A stretch of DNA of 64,000 nucleotides, from positions 496,001 to 560,000 of the forward strand of contig JADJQQ010000004.1 in assembly GCA_016712625.1 (NCBI GenBank). The letters run 5' to 3'. Below are positions 45,087 through 54,905 of this stretch, piece after piece. Both the position numbers and the translations under genes were made by a program. The notes under the pieces were generated by a model. The model saw only the letters and a list, made by a program, of their open reading frames with translations, was not told the DNA's origin and ran no database searches. Position 1 is the stretch's first letter. The number at the start of each line of letters is the position of its first letter. The DNA is from Candidatus Competibacteraceae bacterium. Lineage in GTDB: Bacteria; Pseudomonadota; Gammaproteobacteria; Competibacterales; Competibacteraceae.

Positions 45087-45778
45087 TAGAGCTCCAGTGG
45101 GTCAACAAGGTATTCAACCAGGACCAACCCAATGAATGCCGGGCACTGCGTGAAGTCAACCTGCGGCTCGAACGAGGCGGCATCATTGTGTTTAAAGGCC
45201 CTAGCGGCTCCGGTAAAACGACGCTGCTCACGCTGATTGGCTGCCTGGCGCGTCCAACCAGCGGCCGGATCACCCTTGATGGGCGATTACTGTCCAACCT
45301 GCCGGAACGTTTTCTGACGCAGGCGCGGCGTCATACGTTCGGCTTCGTGTTTCAACAGTTCAATCTCATTCGAGGCTTGACTGTGTTAGACAACGTGCTG
45401 CTGCCCGCTTATCCGCTGGGCCGATCTTACCGTGACCTGCATCAGGCCGCTCAACAGGTATTGGAAAAATTCGGACTTCTGGCGAAAGCCACCAACAAAG
45501 TCGAATGGCTGTCTGGCGGCGAGGCGCAGCGCGTCGCGCTGGCTCGCGCGCTCATCAACGATCCGGCGATCGTGATTGCCGACGAACCAACCGCTAACCT
45601 CGACAGTACCTTGTCGCGCGAGGTGTTGGCATTACTTGGTGAACTGGCGACGCAAGGACGAACCGTGCTGATCAGCAGCCACGATCCACTGGTGTTCGAA
45701 TCGGCTCGCGTTAATCGGCTTATCGAATTGCGCGATGGCCAAATCGTCGGAGATTCGTGTTTCAGTAAAGACGCATAA
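45083..45778 (+). CDS. ABC transporter ATP-binding protein, LolD/MacB type
   Basis: 231 residues. Walker A GPSGSGKTT (residues 39-47), Q-loop FVFQQFNLIRGLTVLDN, signature LSGGEAQRVALARAL, Walker B VIADEPTANLDS and H-loop ISSHDP are all intact. It pairs with the FtsX-type permease just upstream (ATGA overlap). Such pairs export lipoproteins, macrolides or peptides, or transmit force to envelope enzymes. Substrate unknown. Confidence 0.93.
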   Translation: MIELQWVNKVFNQDQPNECRALREVNLRLERGGIIVFKGPSGSGKTTLLTLIGCLARPTSGRITLDGRLLSNLPERFLTQARRHTFGFVFQQFNLIRGLTVLDNVLLPAYPLGRSYRDLHQAAQQVLEKFGLLAKATNKVEWLSGGEAQRVALARALINDPAIVIADEPTANLDSTLSREVLALLGELATQGRTVLISSHDPLVFESARVNRLIELRDGQIVGDSCFSKDA

Positions 45779-45834
45779 AGTGTTTTGATTCAACATAAGC
45801 CAATGTTATTAAGGAACTAAAAATAGCTTTATCC

Positions 45835-46178
45835 ATGGTTTCTATTAAGAAAATTCTTTGCCACTCTCCATTCCTAAGCCTTTTACTTCTTGCGCTAGTG
45901 ATGGGAGTGGCAAGTGGCGGCCACTGGTTAAACCAACGATTTCAGCAGCCTGAAACCTTTAATTCAGTCTACCCACCTAATCCGCCCCTTACGACGACAC
46001 TTCCAGTCGCCATAGCGCCATTGAGAGCCGCCAAGCCATCGCGCATACCGATCAGTTTGTGACGATCAGTGAATTTCTCGCTCGCAGAGAAGTGGTTGCC
46101 GCCGATTCTTGCCATGAAGTTAAACCCGGCGATAATCTTGGCTACGATCATTCGCCTAAAACCGGAATGAAGCGATGA
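45835..46178 (+). pseudogene. Small signal-anchored protein, probable frameshift
   Basis: The first frame starts MVSIKKILCHSPFLSLLLLALVMGVAS (membrane anchor or signal) and runs to a stop at 46062. In another frame, from about 45990, the sequence continues sensibly (HSAIESRQAIAHTDQFVTISEFLARREVV, ending GYDHSPKTGMKR) to 46178. One indel near 45985-46000 joins them into about 113 residues. The joined tail has a Cys in AADSCHEVKPGDN. Family unknown. It follows the ABC genes after 56 bp and may belong to that cluster. Confidence 0.4.
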
Positions 46179-46206
46179 CAACGCATTTTTTCAAGACCAT
46201 TATTCC

Positions 46207-46680
46207 TTGTCAGGTTTCGTTCTGATACGCCTGCGCCTTGAGCACGCTAAAACAATCGCGGATAAACTCGCCGGCATCAATCCTTGGCTGGCGTTGAATT
46301 ATTCCGCCGCGCGGCTAGAAAGCTATCTCCTAAGCGCTGATGCATCTTTATATCGCTATACGGTGATGGTTGACGGTGCTATCACTGGCATCGTGGCGGT
46401 GCGTTATCCGTGGTTAAAAGGCCCCTATCTGGAACTTATCGGCCTCTTCCCACACCGGCAAAAGCAAGGCTTCGGCACAGCGATTTTGGAGTGGTTTGAG
46501 CAGGAAACAAAACCTTGGGCGACTAATTTGTGGGTGTTAGTCTCTTCCTTTAACGAAGGGGCGCACCGCTTTTATCTTCGCCATGGATTCAAGGAAATTG
46601 GGGCGATTGAAGCCTTGGTTTACCCGCAAGGCACCGAGATTTTACTGCGCAAGATGATTCAGCCGCCCGCTCGGCAATGA
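46207..46680 (+). CDS. GNAT-family N-acetyltransferase
   Basis: 157 residues beginning from TTG at 46207 (no in-frame ATG upstream before a stop at 46168). IGLFPHRQKQGFGTAILEWFEQE is the acetyl-CoA pyrophosphate-binding motif A (Q/RxxGxG/A), and AHRFYLRHGFKEIG is motif B. Substrate unknown. It precedes the cysteine-pair membrane protein by seven bases, so both probably share a transcript with the ABC cluster. Confidence 0.85.
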   Translation: MSGFVLIRLRLEHAKTIADKLAGINPWLALNYSAARLESYLLSADASLYRYTVMVDGAITGIVAVRYPWLKGPYLELIGLFPHRQKQGFGTAILEWFEQETKPWATNLWVLVSSFNEGAHRFYLRHGFKEIGAIEALVYPQGTEILLRKMIQPPARQ

Positions 46681-46687
46681 GCCTATC

Positions 46688-47686
46688 ATGCTGATTACGC
46701 CTTCGATTATCGCCCTACAACTCACTGCTTTCAGCGTCACTGGGACAGTGTTGCTAGCGAGTGGGTTTGCCGGGCGAATCCTCCGCGGCTGGGATATCAA
46801 CAGCGGCAGTGAACAGCAATTGCGACTCGAACGGCAAACCTACCTGATCTCGACTTTAGTCGGCTTCGCGCTGGGTGCGGAATTGCTGTCGTTGCTGCTG
46901 TTTATCCATACCGCCGAAAGCTTGTCCAGCCAGTTCGTTGGCGCGATGTGCGCCACTGGGGTTTTGAATGTCAACGCCTTCGGCTTCCCAACCTTGTGGT
47001 TGAAAATAGCGATATTCTTTCTGGCGACGCTGTGGCTGTTGTTGAATCGGGCGGACAATCAAGGCTACGATTATCCGCTGATACGGCGAAAATACGGCCT
47101 GCTGCTGGCAATCGCACCGCTGACCGCGTTGGAACTGGCGGCGCAAACCGCTTATTTTGCCAGTCTGAAACCTGATGTCATCACTTCCTGCTGTGGCTCG
47201 CTGTTTAGCGGCGACAACCGTGGCGTCGCCGCGGAACTGGCCGGCCTGCCCCCACAAGCAACACTCTGGCTGTTTTATGGCATGGCGGGAATGACGTTGA
47301 TTTTAGGCCTGAGCTTTCGATCTCGGTTGGCGTTGGGACCGCTCTTCGCCGCCAGCAGTCTGATGAATTTCGGCGTCGCCATCGCCGCCATCGTTGCTTT
47401 TCTGTCACTATACGTCTATGAAAATCCGAATCACCACTGCCCCTTCTGCTTGCTGAAAGCCGGCTATGATTACGTCGGTTACGCCCTTTACTTACCGTTA
47501 TTTGTCGGCGCGGCCAGCGGTTTGAGCGCGGGAGTGATCGCCGCGTTTGGCTCTATCGGCAGCTTGCAAGCCCTGATTCCCGCTCAGGTCCGCCGGCTCA
47601 CCTGGCTGGCATTGGGAAGCTTCGCAGGATTCTATCTGCTAGCAACTTTACTGATTTTGCGGTCAAAGCTCGTACTGCTCGGATAG
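46688..47686 (+). CDS. Polytopic membrane protein with Cys-Cys and CPFC motifs, unknown function
   Basis: 332 residues, about eight membrane helices. Two cysteine motifs stand out: ITSCCGSLF (Cys168, Cys169) in a loop and HHCPFCLLKAGYDYVGY (Cys251 to Cys254) at a membrane border. A CxxC with adjacent His-His could bind metal or heme, or exchange disulfides as in DsbB/VKOR-like proteins. I cannot assign a family. Its place after an FtsX-type ABC exporter and small anchored proteins suggests a joint envelope role. No redox partner (DsbA) is nearby. Confidence 0.65.
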   Translation: MLITPSIIALQLTAFSVTGTVLLASGFAGRILRGWDINSGSEQQLRLERQTYLISTLVGFALGAELLSLLLFIHTAESLSSQFVGAMCATGVLNVNAFGFPTLWLKIAIFFLATLWLLLNRADNQGYDYPLIRRKYGLLLAIAPLTALELAAQTAYFASLKPDVITSCCGSLFSGDNRGVAAELAGLPPQATLWLFYGMAGMTLILGLSFRSRLALGPLFAASSLMNFGVAIAAIVAFLSLYVYENPNHHCPFCLLKAGYDYVGYALYLPLFVGAASGLSAGVIAAFGSIGSLQALIPAQVRRLTWLALGSFAGFYLLATLLILRSKLVLLG

Positions 47687-47741
47687 CATCGCTCGCGATT
47701 TTACTCCGCCAGTCCAACCCTCATCGTATTACATCACCGGA

Positions 47742-48938
47742 GTGTTGTCCCTGACCAATGCGCCTTTGTCCTGGCTGCTGATTCTCGGCGCGCTGTCCGC
47801 CTTCGCGCCGATGTCGATCGACATGTATCTTCCCAGCCTGCCGACCATTGCGGCTGATTTCGGCACCGCACCGAGCGCCGTGCAATTCACGTTAACCAGT
47901 TTCTTCATCGGCATGGCGTTAGGCCAAGTAATTCATGGCCCGCTCGCTGACCGCTATGGGCGCAAGCCGCCATTGTATGGCGGCTTGCTACTCTATATCG
48001 CGGCCTCGGTCGGTTGCGCGGTTGCACCGAATGTAGCGACGCTGACGGCGCTACGCTTCGCACAGGCGGTGGGTGGGTGCGCTGGCGTCGTGATCGCTCG
48101 GGCCATGGTACGGGATTGTTTCGATGCGCGAACCTCGGCGCGGGTTTATTCCTTGTTGATGCTGGTCATGGGCCTCGCTCCGATTCTTGCGCCATTTTTA
48201 GGAAGCTTGATTCTTGCGTTCGCCGGCTGGCAGGCGATCTTCCTCGTTTTGGCCTTGTTCGGGCTGGCCTGCTTGCTGGCCGTTTGGCGCTATCTGCCGG
48301 AAACTCGTCCGAAAGAGACCGCTTCCAGGCCCGGCCTTGGCCCAATATTACGGGTTTACGCCCAGTTATTGCGGGATCGTGGTTTCCTTGGTTATGTTTT
48401 GAGCGGTGGTTTTGCGCAAGCAGGGATGTTCGCCTATATCACGGGTTCGCCGCACGTATTCATCGAACTTTATGGTGTGCCCGCGCCAGCCTACGGCTGG
48501 CTATTCGGACTGAATGCCTTAGGATTGATCGCCAGTTCACAAGTCAACCGTCGGTTGCTGTTGCGCCACACGGCTGAATCGATCCTACGGCGAGCGAACC
48601 GCACGACCGTGCTGTTGGGCTTGGTGCTGCTAACCGTCGCCGCCAGCGGTTGGGGCGGTTTGCCGGCATTGTCGATTCCGCTGTTCGGATACCTCGCTAG
48701 CCTGGGTTTCACCGCGCCCAATGCGCTGGCCTTGGCGCTGGCCCCGCAAGGTGCGCGGGCCGGCAGCGCCAGCGCATTGACCGGCGCCCTGCAATTTGGA
48801 GTGGCAACCCTGGCGAGCGCGGCGGTCGGACTGCTGGGGGCGGGTTCGGCTTTACCGATGACAGGCGTGATCGCCGGCTGCGGACTATTGGCCTACATCA
48901 CGCATCGAACTTTGGTTGGCAATCAAAAAAATGAATAG
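47742..48938 (+). CDS. Bcr/CflA-family MFS multidrug exporter
   Basis: 398 residues, twelve membrane helices. LGALSAFAPMSIDMYLPSLPTIAADFGT and FFIGMALGQVIHGPLADRYGRKPPL are the drug:H+ antiporter-1 signature of Bcr (Motif A GPLADRYGRK and the N-terminal SIDMYLPALP). Motif C is in the fifth helix (GLAPILAPFLGSLI). Start taken as GTG at 47742; a TTG follows immediately. It likely expels bicyclomycin- or chloramphenicol-like compounds, which is inference from the family. Confidence 0.9.
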   Translation: MLSLTNAPLSWLLILGALSAFAPMSIDMYLPSLPTIAADFGTAPSAVQFTLTSFFIGMALGQVIHGPLADRYGRKPPLYGGLLLYIAASVGCAVAPNVATLTALRFAQAVGGCAGVVIARAMVRDCFDARTSARVYSLLMLVMGLAPILAPFLGSLILAFAGWQAIFLVLALFGLACLLAVWRYLPETRPKETASRPGLGPILRVYAQLLRDRGFLGYVLSGGFAQAGMFAYITGSPHVFIELYGVPAPAYGWLFGLNALGLIASSQVNRRLLLRHTAESILRRANRTTVLLGLVLLTVAASGWGGLPALSIPLFGYLASLGFTAPNALALALAPQGARAGSASALTGALQFGVATLASAAVGLLGAGSALPMTGVIAGCGLLAYITHRTLVGNQKNE

Positions 48939-49030
48939 ACCCACAGCGGCGCTCCATCACGCCTTCCACCGAACGGATCGGAAATGATCGGCGGGAATTT
49001 CCCATAAACAGTTAAGCGATGTGAGAAACG

Positions 49031-49558
49031 ATGAGTTACGGAACCCGATATTGCATTATTGCGCTGGCTTTGTTGGGAGCGGCGCCAGCGCTGGCGACCT
49101 CTTATAAGTGCATTGATGGCGACGGTCGCATTATTTATCAGGATACCCCCTGCCCGTCGAGCATGCGGGGCGGCGAGATGAGTCTGAACGTCAACCGGCC
49201 CTTCATTGGCAAGGCAAAACACTCCCCCGCCCCACCGGACATGCCCTTGCCCGCCATGGATGTAACCGATATACCGCCGATTATCGAGCCGCCGGATTCC
49301 ATCAAAGCGCCCGCGACCTCTTTAGACACGACAGACTCGATGGATACAGCAATTTCCACAAAAGCAACGGATGGGACAGACACAGCCAAATTGACCGACA
49401 CGGCGACAACAACCGAGGCGACAGCCACGACGGACACGGCCAAACCCACCGCTCCCCAGCGGGCTGTCTCCATGTCAGATCAGGCAAATCCACCTGCTCG
49501 CCACGAGCAAGATGATGGTGAGCGATGGTCTGTTCATGCGCGCGCCACCTCGCAATGA
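49031..49558 (+). CDS. DUF4124-domain secreted protein with Thr/Asp-rich tail
   Basis: 175 residues. The signal peptide (CIIALALLGAAPALA) is followed by TSYKCIDGDGRIIYQDTPCPS, the short DUF4124 motif with two Cys. The second half (about 95-145) is a low-complexity tail of Thr, Asp and Ala built from repeated TDTA/TTEA units, likely unstructured. Function of the family is unknown; it acts in the periplasm or outside. The tail DNA is a set of short direct repeats. Confidence 0.75.
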   Translation: MSYGTRYCIIALALLGAAPALATSYKCIDGDGRIIYQDTPCPSSMRGGEMSLNVNRPFIGKAKHSPAPPDMPLPAMDVTDIPPIIEPPDSIKAPATSLDTTDSMDTAISTKATDGTDTAKLTDTATTTEATATTDTAKPTAPQRAVSMSDQANPPARHEQDDGERWSVHARATSQ

Positions 49559-49574
49559 AGCCACGCCGTGCCGT

Positions 49575-49985
49575 TCAAGCCTCGGCGGAGAACGTGGGGA
49601 GATCGGCGGCCGATCGGCACCAGCAAGCTCTGGAATCCCAGAAAATGTTCCGGGTTGGCGTGACGCCAGGATCGTCGTCCAACGCGCCGGCTGGCACTAC
49701 GAACAATTTCCCGTTGCGGGCGCGCCATGGCAACGAGGAGCCGCAAATATCGCAGAAACCATTACAGAAATATTCGGCCGTGGGCAGTTCATAACGCCGC
49801 ACATGGTTTTCGCCCCGAATCCAGCCGAACTGATTTGCTTTCAGCAGTAGATTGGCCCCATGAGAGGAACCCGAACTTTTTCGGCAGCGGCCGCAGTGAC
49901 AATATTGAAAAAACAAGAATGGCGCACGAATTTCGAAGCCTACCGCGCCGCACAAGCAGGAACCTTGGATGCTCGCTTCGCTCAT
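49575..49985 (-). CDS. GFA/CENP-V-family zinc protein
   Basis: 136 residues. SEASIQGSCLCGAVGFEIRAP, then YCHCGRCRKSSGSSHG and EYFCNGFCDICGSSLPW show the Cys pattern that binds zinc in glutathione-dependent formaldehyde-activating enzyme relatives. This family is broad and most members have unproven substrates. The chosen start at 49985 skips a 14-residue extension in the longer frame. No formaldehyde-pathway genes are nearby. Confidence 0.85.
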   Translation of the reverse strand: MSEASIQGSCLCGAVGFEIRAPFLFFQYCHCGRCRKSSGSSHGANLLLKANQFGWIRGENHVRRYELPTAEYFCNGFCDICGSSLPWRARNGKLFVVPAGALDDDPGVTPTRNIFWDSRACWCRSAADLPTFSAEA

Positions 49986-50091
49986 TAACGCCCCCATTCT
50001 TTCAACGGCAGACCACCCGCTGGCCATTCAACCAACTAATCCCTCTCTCGCTTAAAGAAGCGAGAGAGGGCGACTGCAACTTGAGCCAACC

Positions 50092-51319
50092 TCACGTACG
50101 GCAATCGACCACTTTGAATTCCACCCGTCGATCCAGCGCATCTCTAAGATCATCGGTGCCGATTCCAATCAGATTCTCTTTCGATCCAGCGCCATTAGCG
50201 ATGGTTCGAGTACGCAACGCCGATTCGTTCTGATCTAATTTAGCCTTAACCGATTCCGCCCGTCGCAGCGATAGCCGCTCGTTAACAGGTTCGGGGCCAG
50301 TACGGCTGGTATGGCCCACTACCTCTAGGGCATCCCTTATTCTCCGCCGTGCGCTCGGCAATCTGTTGCAGCCAAATGGGATACTGCCCGGAAATTTGCC
50401 GGTCTGACAAAAAGTTGGTCGAACCCGGTTTAAATAAAAACTTGACGGAAAGCCGCTTGTTGGTCAGGCCGTAATCCACGATCCTGCCAAAAGACTGGGA
50501 CGCATTGTCGCGCTGGCCTAGTTTCCAATTGCTCAAATAAAGGCCGTTGTAAACCCGCAGTTGCTGTCCCCCTGGAGACCGTAACGCGCTTTGATATAAG
50601 TCCAAGGCTTTTCGGTATCTTCGGTCGTTATAGGCGTTGATCGCTTCACTGATCAACGCCGCCGTCTGAATACGGTCCGCATACGCGGCATTGATCGGAT
50701 CGCCGGCCTTGGTGCCCTGGCAGGTCTTGATGTAGCTCTCGGTGGCTTGATCCGGCGCCCAAGCGGGACTGTCCTTGAAATAGGCGGTGGGCGTGGTATC
50801 GACGCCTTCTGGCTTGGCGCGCGCCACCCCTTTGGAAACGATCTTTCCTGACTTCAGATCGGCCAGCGCCAAACAAACCCGGTAAGCTTCACGGACGCCT
50901 TCCGTCTTGCCGTCCTTGTTAATGGCGGTAAAGGTGCCAACCAATACGATGGGCGATTTCGAAACCGTTTCCGTGCTAAAGGGTTGTACTGCAAATTGTG
51001 GGTATTTGCTGTTCACCAACTCGACCAAACGCGCTTCCATCGAACGGGTGGCGAGCGATTGGTTTCCCGATACCCCATCGATTAACGGATCGATCACCAA
51101 AAGATGTTTTGCCGATCCGCCGGCGTCGGCTAGTTGCGCGCGGCTAAACAAGTCATTGGCCGCCTTGAGCACCGCCTCATCGAAAGGAACCGGCTGCGGC
51201 GGCGGGGTGGCGGCGGTCTGTTGTTGGTCGGCGGCCGGCATGGCGCACCCCCAGAGCGACGCCGCCAAGGTTAAGGCGCCCAGGCGCCCAAGCAATCGGA
51301 TGTCGTTAGGTTGGAACAT
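50092..51319 (-). pseudogene. OmpA-family lipoprotein, single-base frameshift before the C-terminal domain
   Basis: The first frame (ATG at 51319, AAGGAG upstream) has a lipoprotein signal ending LWGC. A periplasmic domain of about 250 residues (FDEAVLKAANDLFSRAQ, then LVGTFTAINKDGK) follows with TPR-like helices (YRKALDLYQSALRS). Near 50333-50338 the frame slips by one base in a G run. The other frame then gives DALEVVGHTSRTGPEPVNERLSLRRAESV and DALDRRVEFKVVDC, the OmpA/Pal peptidoglycan-binding motif. The joined protein is about 408 residues. It overlaps or abuts the kinase gene. A homopolymer error would restore it to an intact protein. Confidence 0.8.
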
Positions 51320-51321
51320 TG

Positions 51322-53598
51322 TTATCTGCACTCCTTCTGTTCAGTGGCTGACAAGGGTTCTCCGAGCTGTGCTTTAAGCAATGCTTCTCTGCAATTAACT
51401 TTCGGCCCTCTTTGACGGGGCTGGGCGACCACATCCGGCTTCGGCTGGGAGGGCTTAGACGATGGTGTGACCTCGGATTTCAAAACCGTGGCGGCAGGCG
51501 GCCTCACTCGCGAATCGGAGCGATCCGGCGTTCGCTTGACGGCGGACTCTTGCACTGAACGACGCTTCGTTTCCTCGCTTCGTTGGCGTTTGTCCTCCCC
51601 GACTGATCGCTTTTTGCTTTGTTCATCAATAGTCCGCCGCGCGTCGCGCGTTGCCTGCTCCCGCTTGGTCTGGAGGGCTTGTCTCAGATTAACCAAGCGC
51701 GGGTCAGTAGGTCTGATCTGTTCTAATTGCGCCAAATAGTCCTCGGCAAGCTGGAAATCGGCCTTATTGACGGCAGAGTTAGCTAAATTTGCATACCGGT
51801 CAGCGATTTGCTCCAGTCTAGCGCGCACCTGCGCATTGTCAGGCGACAGCGCCGTGATTTGTTGGTAGCACGCCAACAGCTCGCTACCTTGTTTGCTGCT
51901 CAGGCGGTCGAGCGGAAACCGGACGGCGCAATCCCGCAGCAACTCATTAACACGCTGCTTGGTTGCGCTAGCCGTCCTGACCTGATCGCGCAACTTTAAT
52001 AAATCGGGCTGTTGTGAGATCAAGCTTAGCCCTTCCTCGATCCGTTTCAAGCTTTCATCGAACTCTTCGCGCCGCAGCAACTCCTGTGCCTGGACCAGCA
52101 GTTGCGGGACAAGTTGCCGTTCCTTGATCCGGCTTTCGATGATCGCTCGCAAATTTAACAATTTCGGATGGTTGGCAACCTGCTGCAAACCCTGCTCGAT
52201 CAAGGCCAAGCTACCCTCTAGCTCATCCGCCTGCCAGCGCGCATTCGCCTGTGCAAACAGTTGATCCGCCTGTTGTTGCCGGCTGTTGACCGCCGTTTGT
52301 AAAGTCGCCTGCAATTTCAAAAGCCCCTCATGATCGGGCGCGAGTCGCAATCCGTCCGCAACGCGCTGCGAACTCTGTTCGAATTGGCCCTCGCGATAAT
52401 TCTGCCACGCTTGCTCCAAAAGACGGGCCGCTTCTTGCTGGCGTTCGACTCGCTCGCGTAGCGCGAGAAGCCGGCCATCATCGGGTGAGGCATTAAGACC
52501 CTGCTTGACCCATTCCAGGCTTTGCTTGAAATCGCCAGCCTCAAGATATTTGAGGGCGAGCTGCTCGTAATTGGTGGTCCCAGCAGGCCGATCCGATGTG
52601 GTGGGTGTCGGTTGGGCGTCGATCTGGGTGTCCATTAGCCAGCGCTGACGAGAAACAGTGAAATAAACGAGGCTACCCGTCACCAGGGCCAACAATGACA
52701 AGCCACCGATCAACAACCCTTTTTTCGAATGGAAAGAGCCGCTCAGTGATTGGAGTATCTGCGTGGTCTCCGTCAACGCACGGAATGACGGGCGAGTGGC
52801 GGTGTGATCGAGCGCATCGATGAATTGCTCGGCATTCTCAAAGCGGTCTTTTGGATTCTTAGCCAGCAGTTTTTGCAGCACCGGTTGCAGCCGGCCGAAC
52901 CCAACAGGCAATTGCGGAACCGGCTGGGTACAGTGCATCATGGCGATGCTGGTAATGTCGTCTGACCGAAACGGCGGCTGCTTGGCCAGCATTTCGTAGA
53001 ATACGATCCCCAGACTATAAAGATCAGCCCGGCTATCCAGCTTCTTACCCATGATCTGTTCCGGACTCATATACACCGGACTACCGACGGTAAAGCCCGG
53101 AACCGTCAATTGGGTGTCATCGGAATCCACCACCTTGGCAATCCCAAAATCGCTGAGCACTGGCGTGCCATCCTGGCGGAATAAAACATTTTGTGGCTTG
53201 AGGTCGCGATGGATGACGCCTCGCTTGTGGGCGTAAGCCAGCGCGATCGAAACTGATCGAATCATCTCTACCGCGCGTTCCAGACTCAATCCCTGTTCGA
53301 TTTGCTCCGCGAGCGTGCCACCGGGCAGAAACTCCATGGAAAAATAATTGTAGAGATCCCGCGACCCAAAATCGTAAATGGTGATGATCTGGGGATGTTG
53401 CAGTTGAGCAATGAGGCGTCCTTCTTTTGAGAATCGCTCGGCAAAGTTTTCTTCCTGAATCCGAGCTGACCGCATCACTTTCAGGGCCACCTGACGACCG
53501 AGCGATTCCTGAACGGCTAAGTAGACGGTCGCCATCCCGCCCTCGCCGATCTTCTTCACAATGGTATACCCTGGAATTTTCATCACCTGATCAGTCAT
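51322..53598 (-). CDS. Transmembrane Ser/Thr protein kinase with periplasmic helical repeats
   Basis: 758 residues. The kinase domain (about 10-265) has GEGGMATVYL (Gly loop), Lys40, HRDLKPQN with catalytic Asp132, and DFGIAK (Asp150). One membrane helix follows at about 294-315. The remaining 440 residues lie in the periplasm and consist of about six repeats of 65-70 residues with LLxxAQxxLRxxxFxxSLxxIxxGL helices, then a basic Arg/Lys-rich tail. Four bases overlap the upstream MFS gene, and the OmpA-like lipoprotein gene starts two bases downstream. It is a PknB-type layout with a cell-wall-side sensor. Ligand unknown. Confidence 0.88.
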   Translation of the reverse strand: MTDQVMKIPGYTIVKKIGEGGMATVYLAVQESLGRQVALKVMRSARIQEENFAERFSKEGRLIAQLQHPQIITIYDFGSRDLYNYFSMEFLPGGTLAEQIEQGLSLERAVEMIRSVSIALAYAHKRGVIHRDLKPQNVLFRQDGTPVLSDFGIAKVVDSDDTQLTVPGFTVGSPVYMSPEQIMGKKLDSRADLYSLGIVFYEMLAKQPPFRSDDITSIAMMHCTQPVPQLPVGFGRLQPVLQKLLAKNPKDRFENAEQFIDALDHTATRPSFRALTETTQILQSLSGSFHSKKGLLIGGLSLLALVTGSLVYFTVSRQRWLMDTQIDAQPTPTTSDRPAGTTNYEQLALKYLEAGDFKQSLEWVKQGLNASPDDGRLLALRERVERQQEAARLLEQAWQNYREGQFEQSSQRVADGLRLAPDHEGLLKLQATLQTAVNSRQQQADQLFAQANARWQADELEGSLALIEQGLQQVANHPKLLNLRAIIESRIKERQLVPQLLVQAQELLRREEFDESLKRIEEGLSLISQQPDLLKLRDQVRTASATKQRVNELLRDCAVRFPLDRLSSKQGSELLACYQQITALSPDNAQVRARLEQIADRYANLANSAVNKADFQLAEDYLAQLEQIRPTDPRLVNLRQALQTKREQATRDARRTIDEQSKKRSVGEDKRQRSEETKRRSVQESAVKRTPDRSDSRVRPPAATVLKSEVTPSSKPSQPKPDVVAQPRQRGPKVNCREALLKAQLGEPLSATEQKECR

Positions 53599-54905
53599 TC
53601 ATTGCCACGCCCCTGTCCATCAGCTGTAGCGCTTTGCGCATCAATTGCATGGTTTGACAGCGATCCAGCCTCTCTATCCCGCCGACCCAGTTCTCCAATC
53701 AACAACCAAAGCCAGGCTAATAATTGCAACGCCACAGCAAGCCCAAACGCCAGTTGATAGCCGCTCTCAGCATAACCGCCGCCCGCCGCCGGCCAGCGAT
53801 TGATGATGGCGCCCATTCCCCATTGCGCGCCGAAAGCAAAAACAAAGACCAGAAGATTCAACACGGTATTGACCCGGCCCGCCAGCGCTGGCGAGAAAGC
53901 TTGCGATAAGATCGCGTAGCTTAATACGCCACTGGTGCCGAAAAACCCAAACAGGACCCATAACGGGAACAGCGGCCCTACTTTGAATAACAGGCTGGCC
54001 TGTATCAGAATGAACAGCAACATTCCCCCCGCGGCCACCACAATCGGGGGCACTCCGCACCGAGACAGGCGATAGGCCAATTGCCCCATGCCAAGAAATC
54101 CGCCGACCATCGCGGCCGCCACCCAGAACAAATAACCGGCGGCTACTGTCTTGCCCAGACCCGCTACATCGCGCAGCCACGGACCCGCCCATAAACCTTG
54201 AATCGCCAGAAATGAAGCTTGAGACAGCACACTGCTAGGGGCGATCCGATAAAAGACCGGGCTACGAAAAATATTGGCCACGCCGCGCCATTGCGATTGC
54301 CAGCTCTCCACCGTTTTTTCACCGCGACGCTCAGGCACGGCCACCCACAAGGCAACGGCAACGGCAAGGCTCAAAACCGCCAACCCGCCGAATAATCCTC
54401 GCCAATCCATCAGTCGCAAAGCCGCCTCGACCGGCGTGGTGGCCGCCAGCGCGCCCAAGCCGCCCGCCGCCAGCACCCAACCATTGGCAACCGGCAACCG
54501 CTCGACCGGAAACCACACGACGAAAGCCTTGAAGCTGGCCATCAGACAGGCCGATACCCCCAATCCGATCAATCCCCGACCGAACATCAACTCCGTCGAA
54601 CTATCGCTTGCCGCAAACAAGACGGCTCCCGCCGCCGCGAACAGCAATAAAATCGCTTCTACCCGGCGCGGGCCAAAGCGATCCAATAAAACGCCTAACG
54701 GTAGTTGGAAAGCCGCGAAGCTTAAAAAATAAACGCTGGTCAATAACCCGAGATCGGTAGCATCCAGTCCTAGTTCGGCTGCAAGATACGGCGACAGCAC
54801 CGCATTGATGGTGCGATAGAGATAAGATAGAAAATAACCGGCGGCGAACGGCAGAAAAATCCGCCAGACCAACGTCGTCGTCGGTAGGGCGACCGTACCA
54901 CTCAT
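53595..54905 (-). CDS. MFS transporter
   Basis: 436 residues with twelve membrane helices. LPFAAGYFLSYLYRTINAVLSPYLAAELGL and FQLPLGVLLDRFGPRRVE are motif A of sugar-phosphate/organic-anion-type MFS carriers (the RxxN start resembles the anion:cation symporter group). Start chosen at 54905 (MSGTVALPTTT), which overlaps tpm by four bases; 54959 is an alternative. Substrate unknown. Its place between tpm and the kinase suggests co-regulation only. Confidence 0.85.
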   Translation of the reverse strand: MSGTVALPTTTLVWRIFLPFAAGYFLSYLYRTINAVLSPYLAAELGLDATDLGLLTSVYFLSFAAFQLPLGVLLDRFGPRRVEAILLLFAAAGAVLFAASDSSTELMFGRGLIGLGVSACLMASFKAFVVWFPVERLPVANGWVLAAGGLGALAATTPVEAALRLMDWRGLFGGLAVLSLAVAVALWVAVPERRGEKTVESWQSQWRGVANIFRSPVFYRIAPSSVLSQASFLAIQGLWAGPWLRDVAGLGKTVAAGYLFWVAAAMVGGFLGMGQLAYRLSRCGVPPIVVAAGGMLLFILIQASLLFKVGPLFPLWVLFGFFGTSGVLSYAILSQAFSPALAGRVNTVLNLLVFVFAFGAQWGMGAIINRWPAAGGGYAESGYQLAFGLAVALQLLAWLWLLIGELGRRDREAGSLSNHAIDAQSATADGQGRGNE

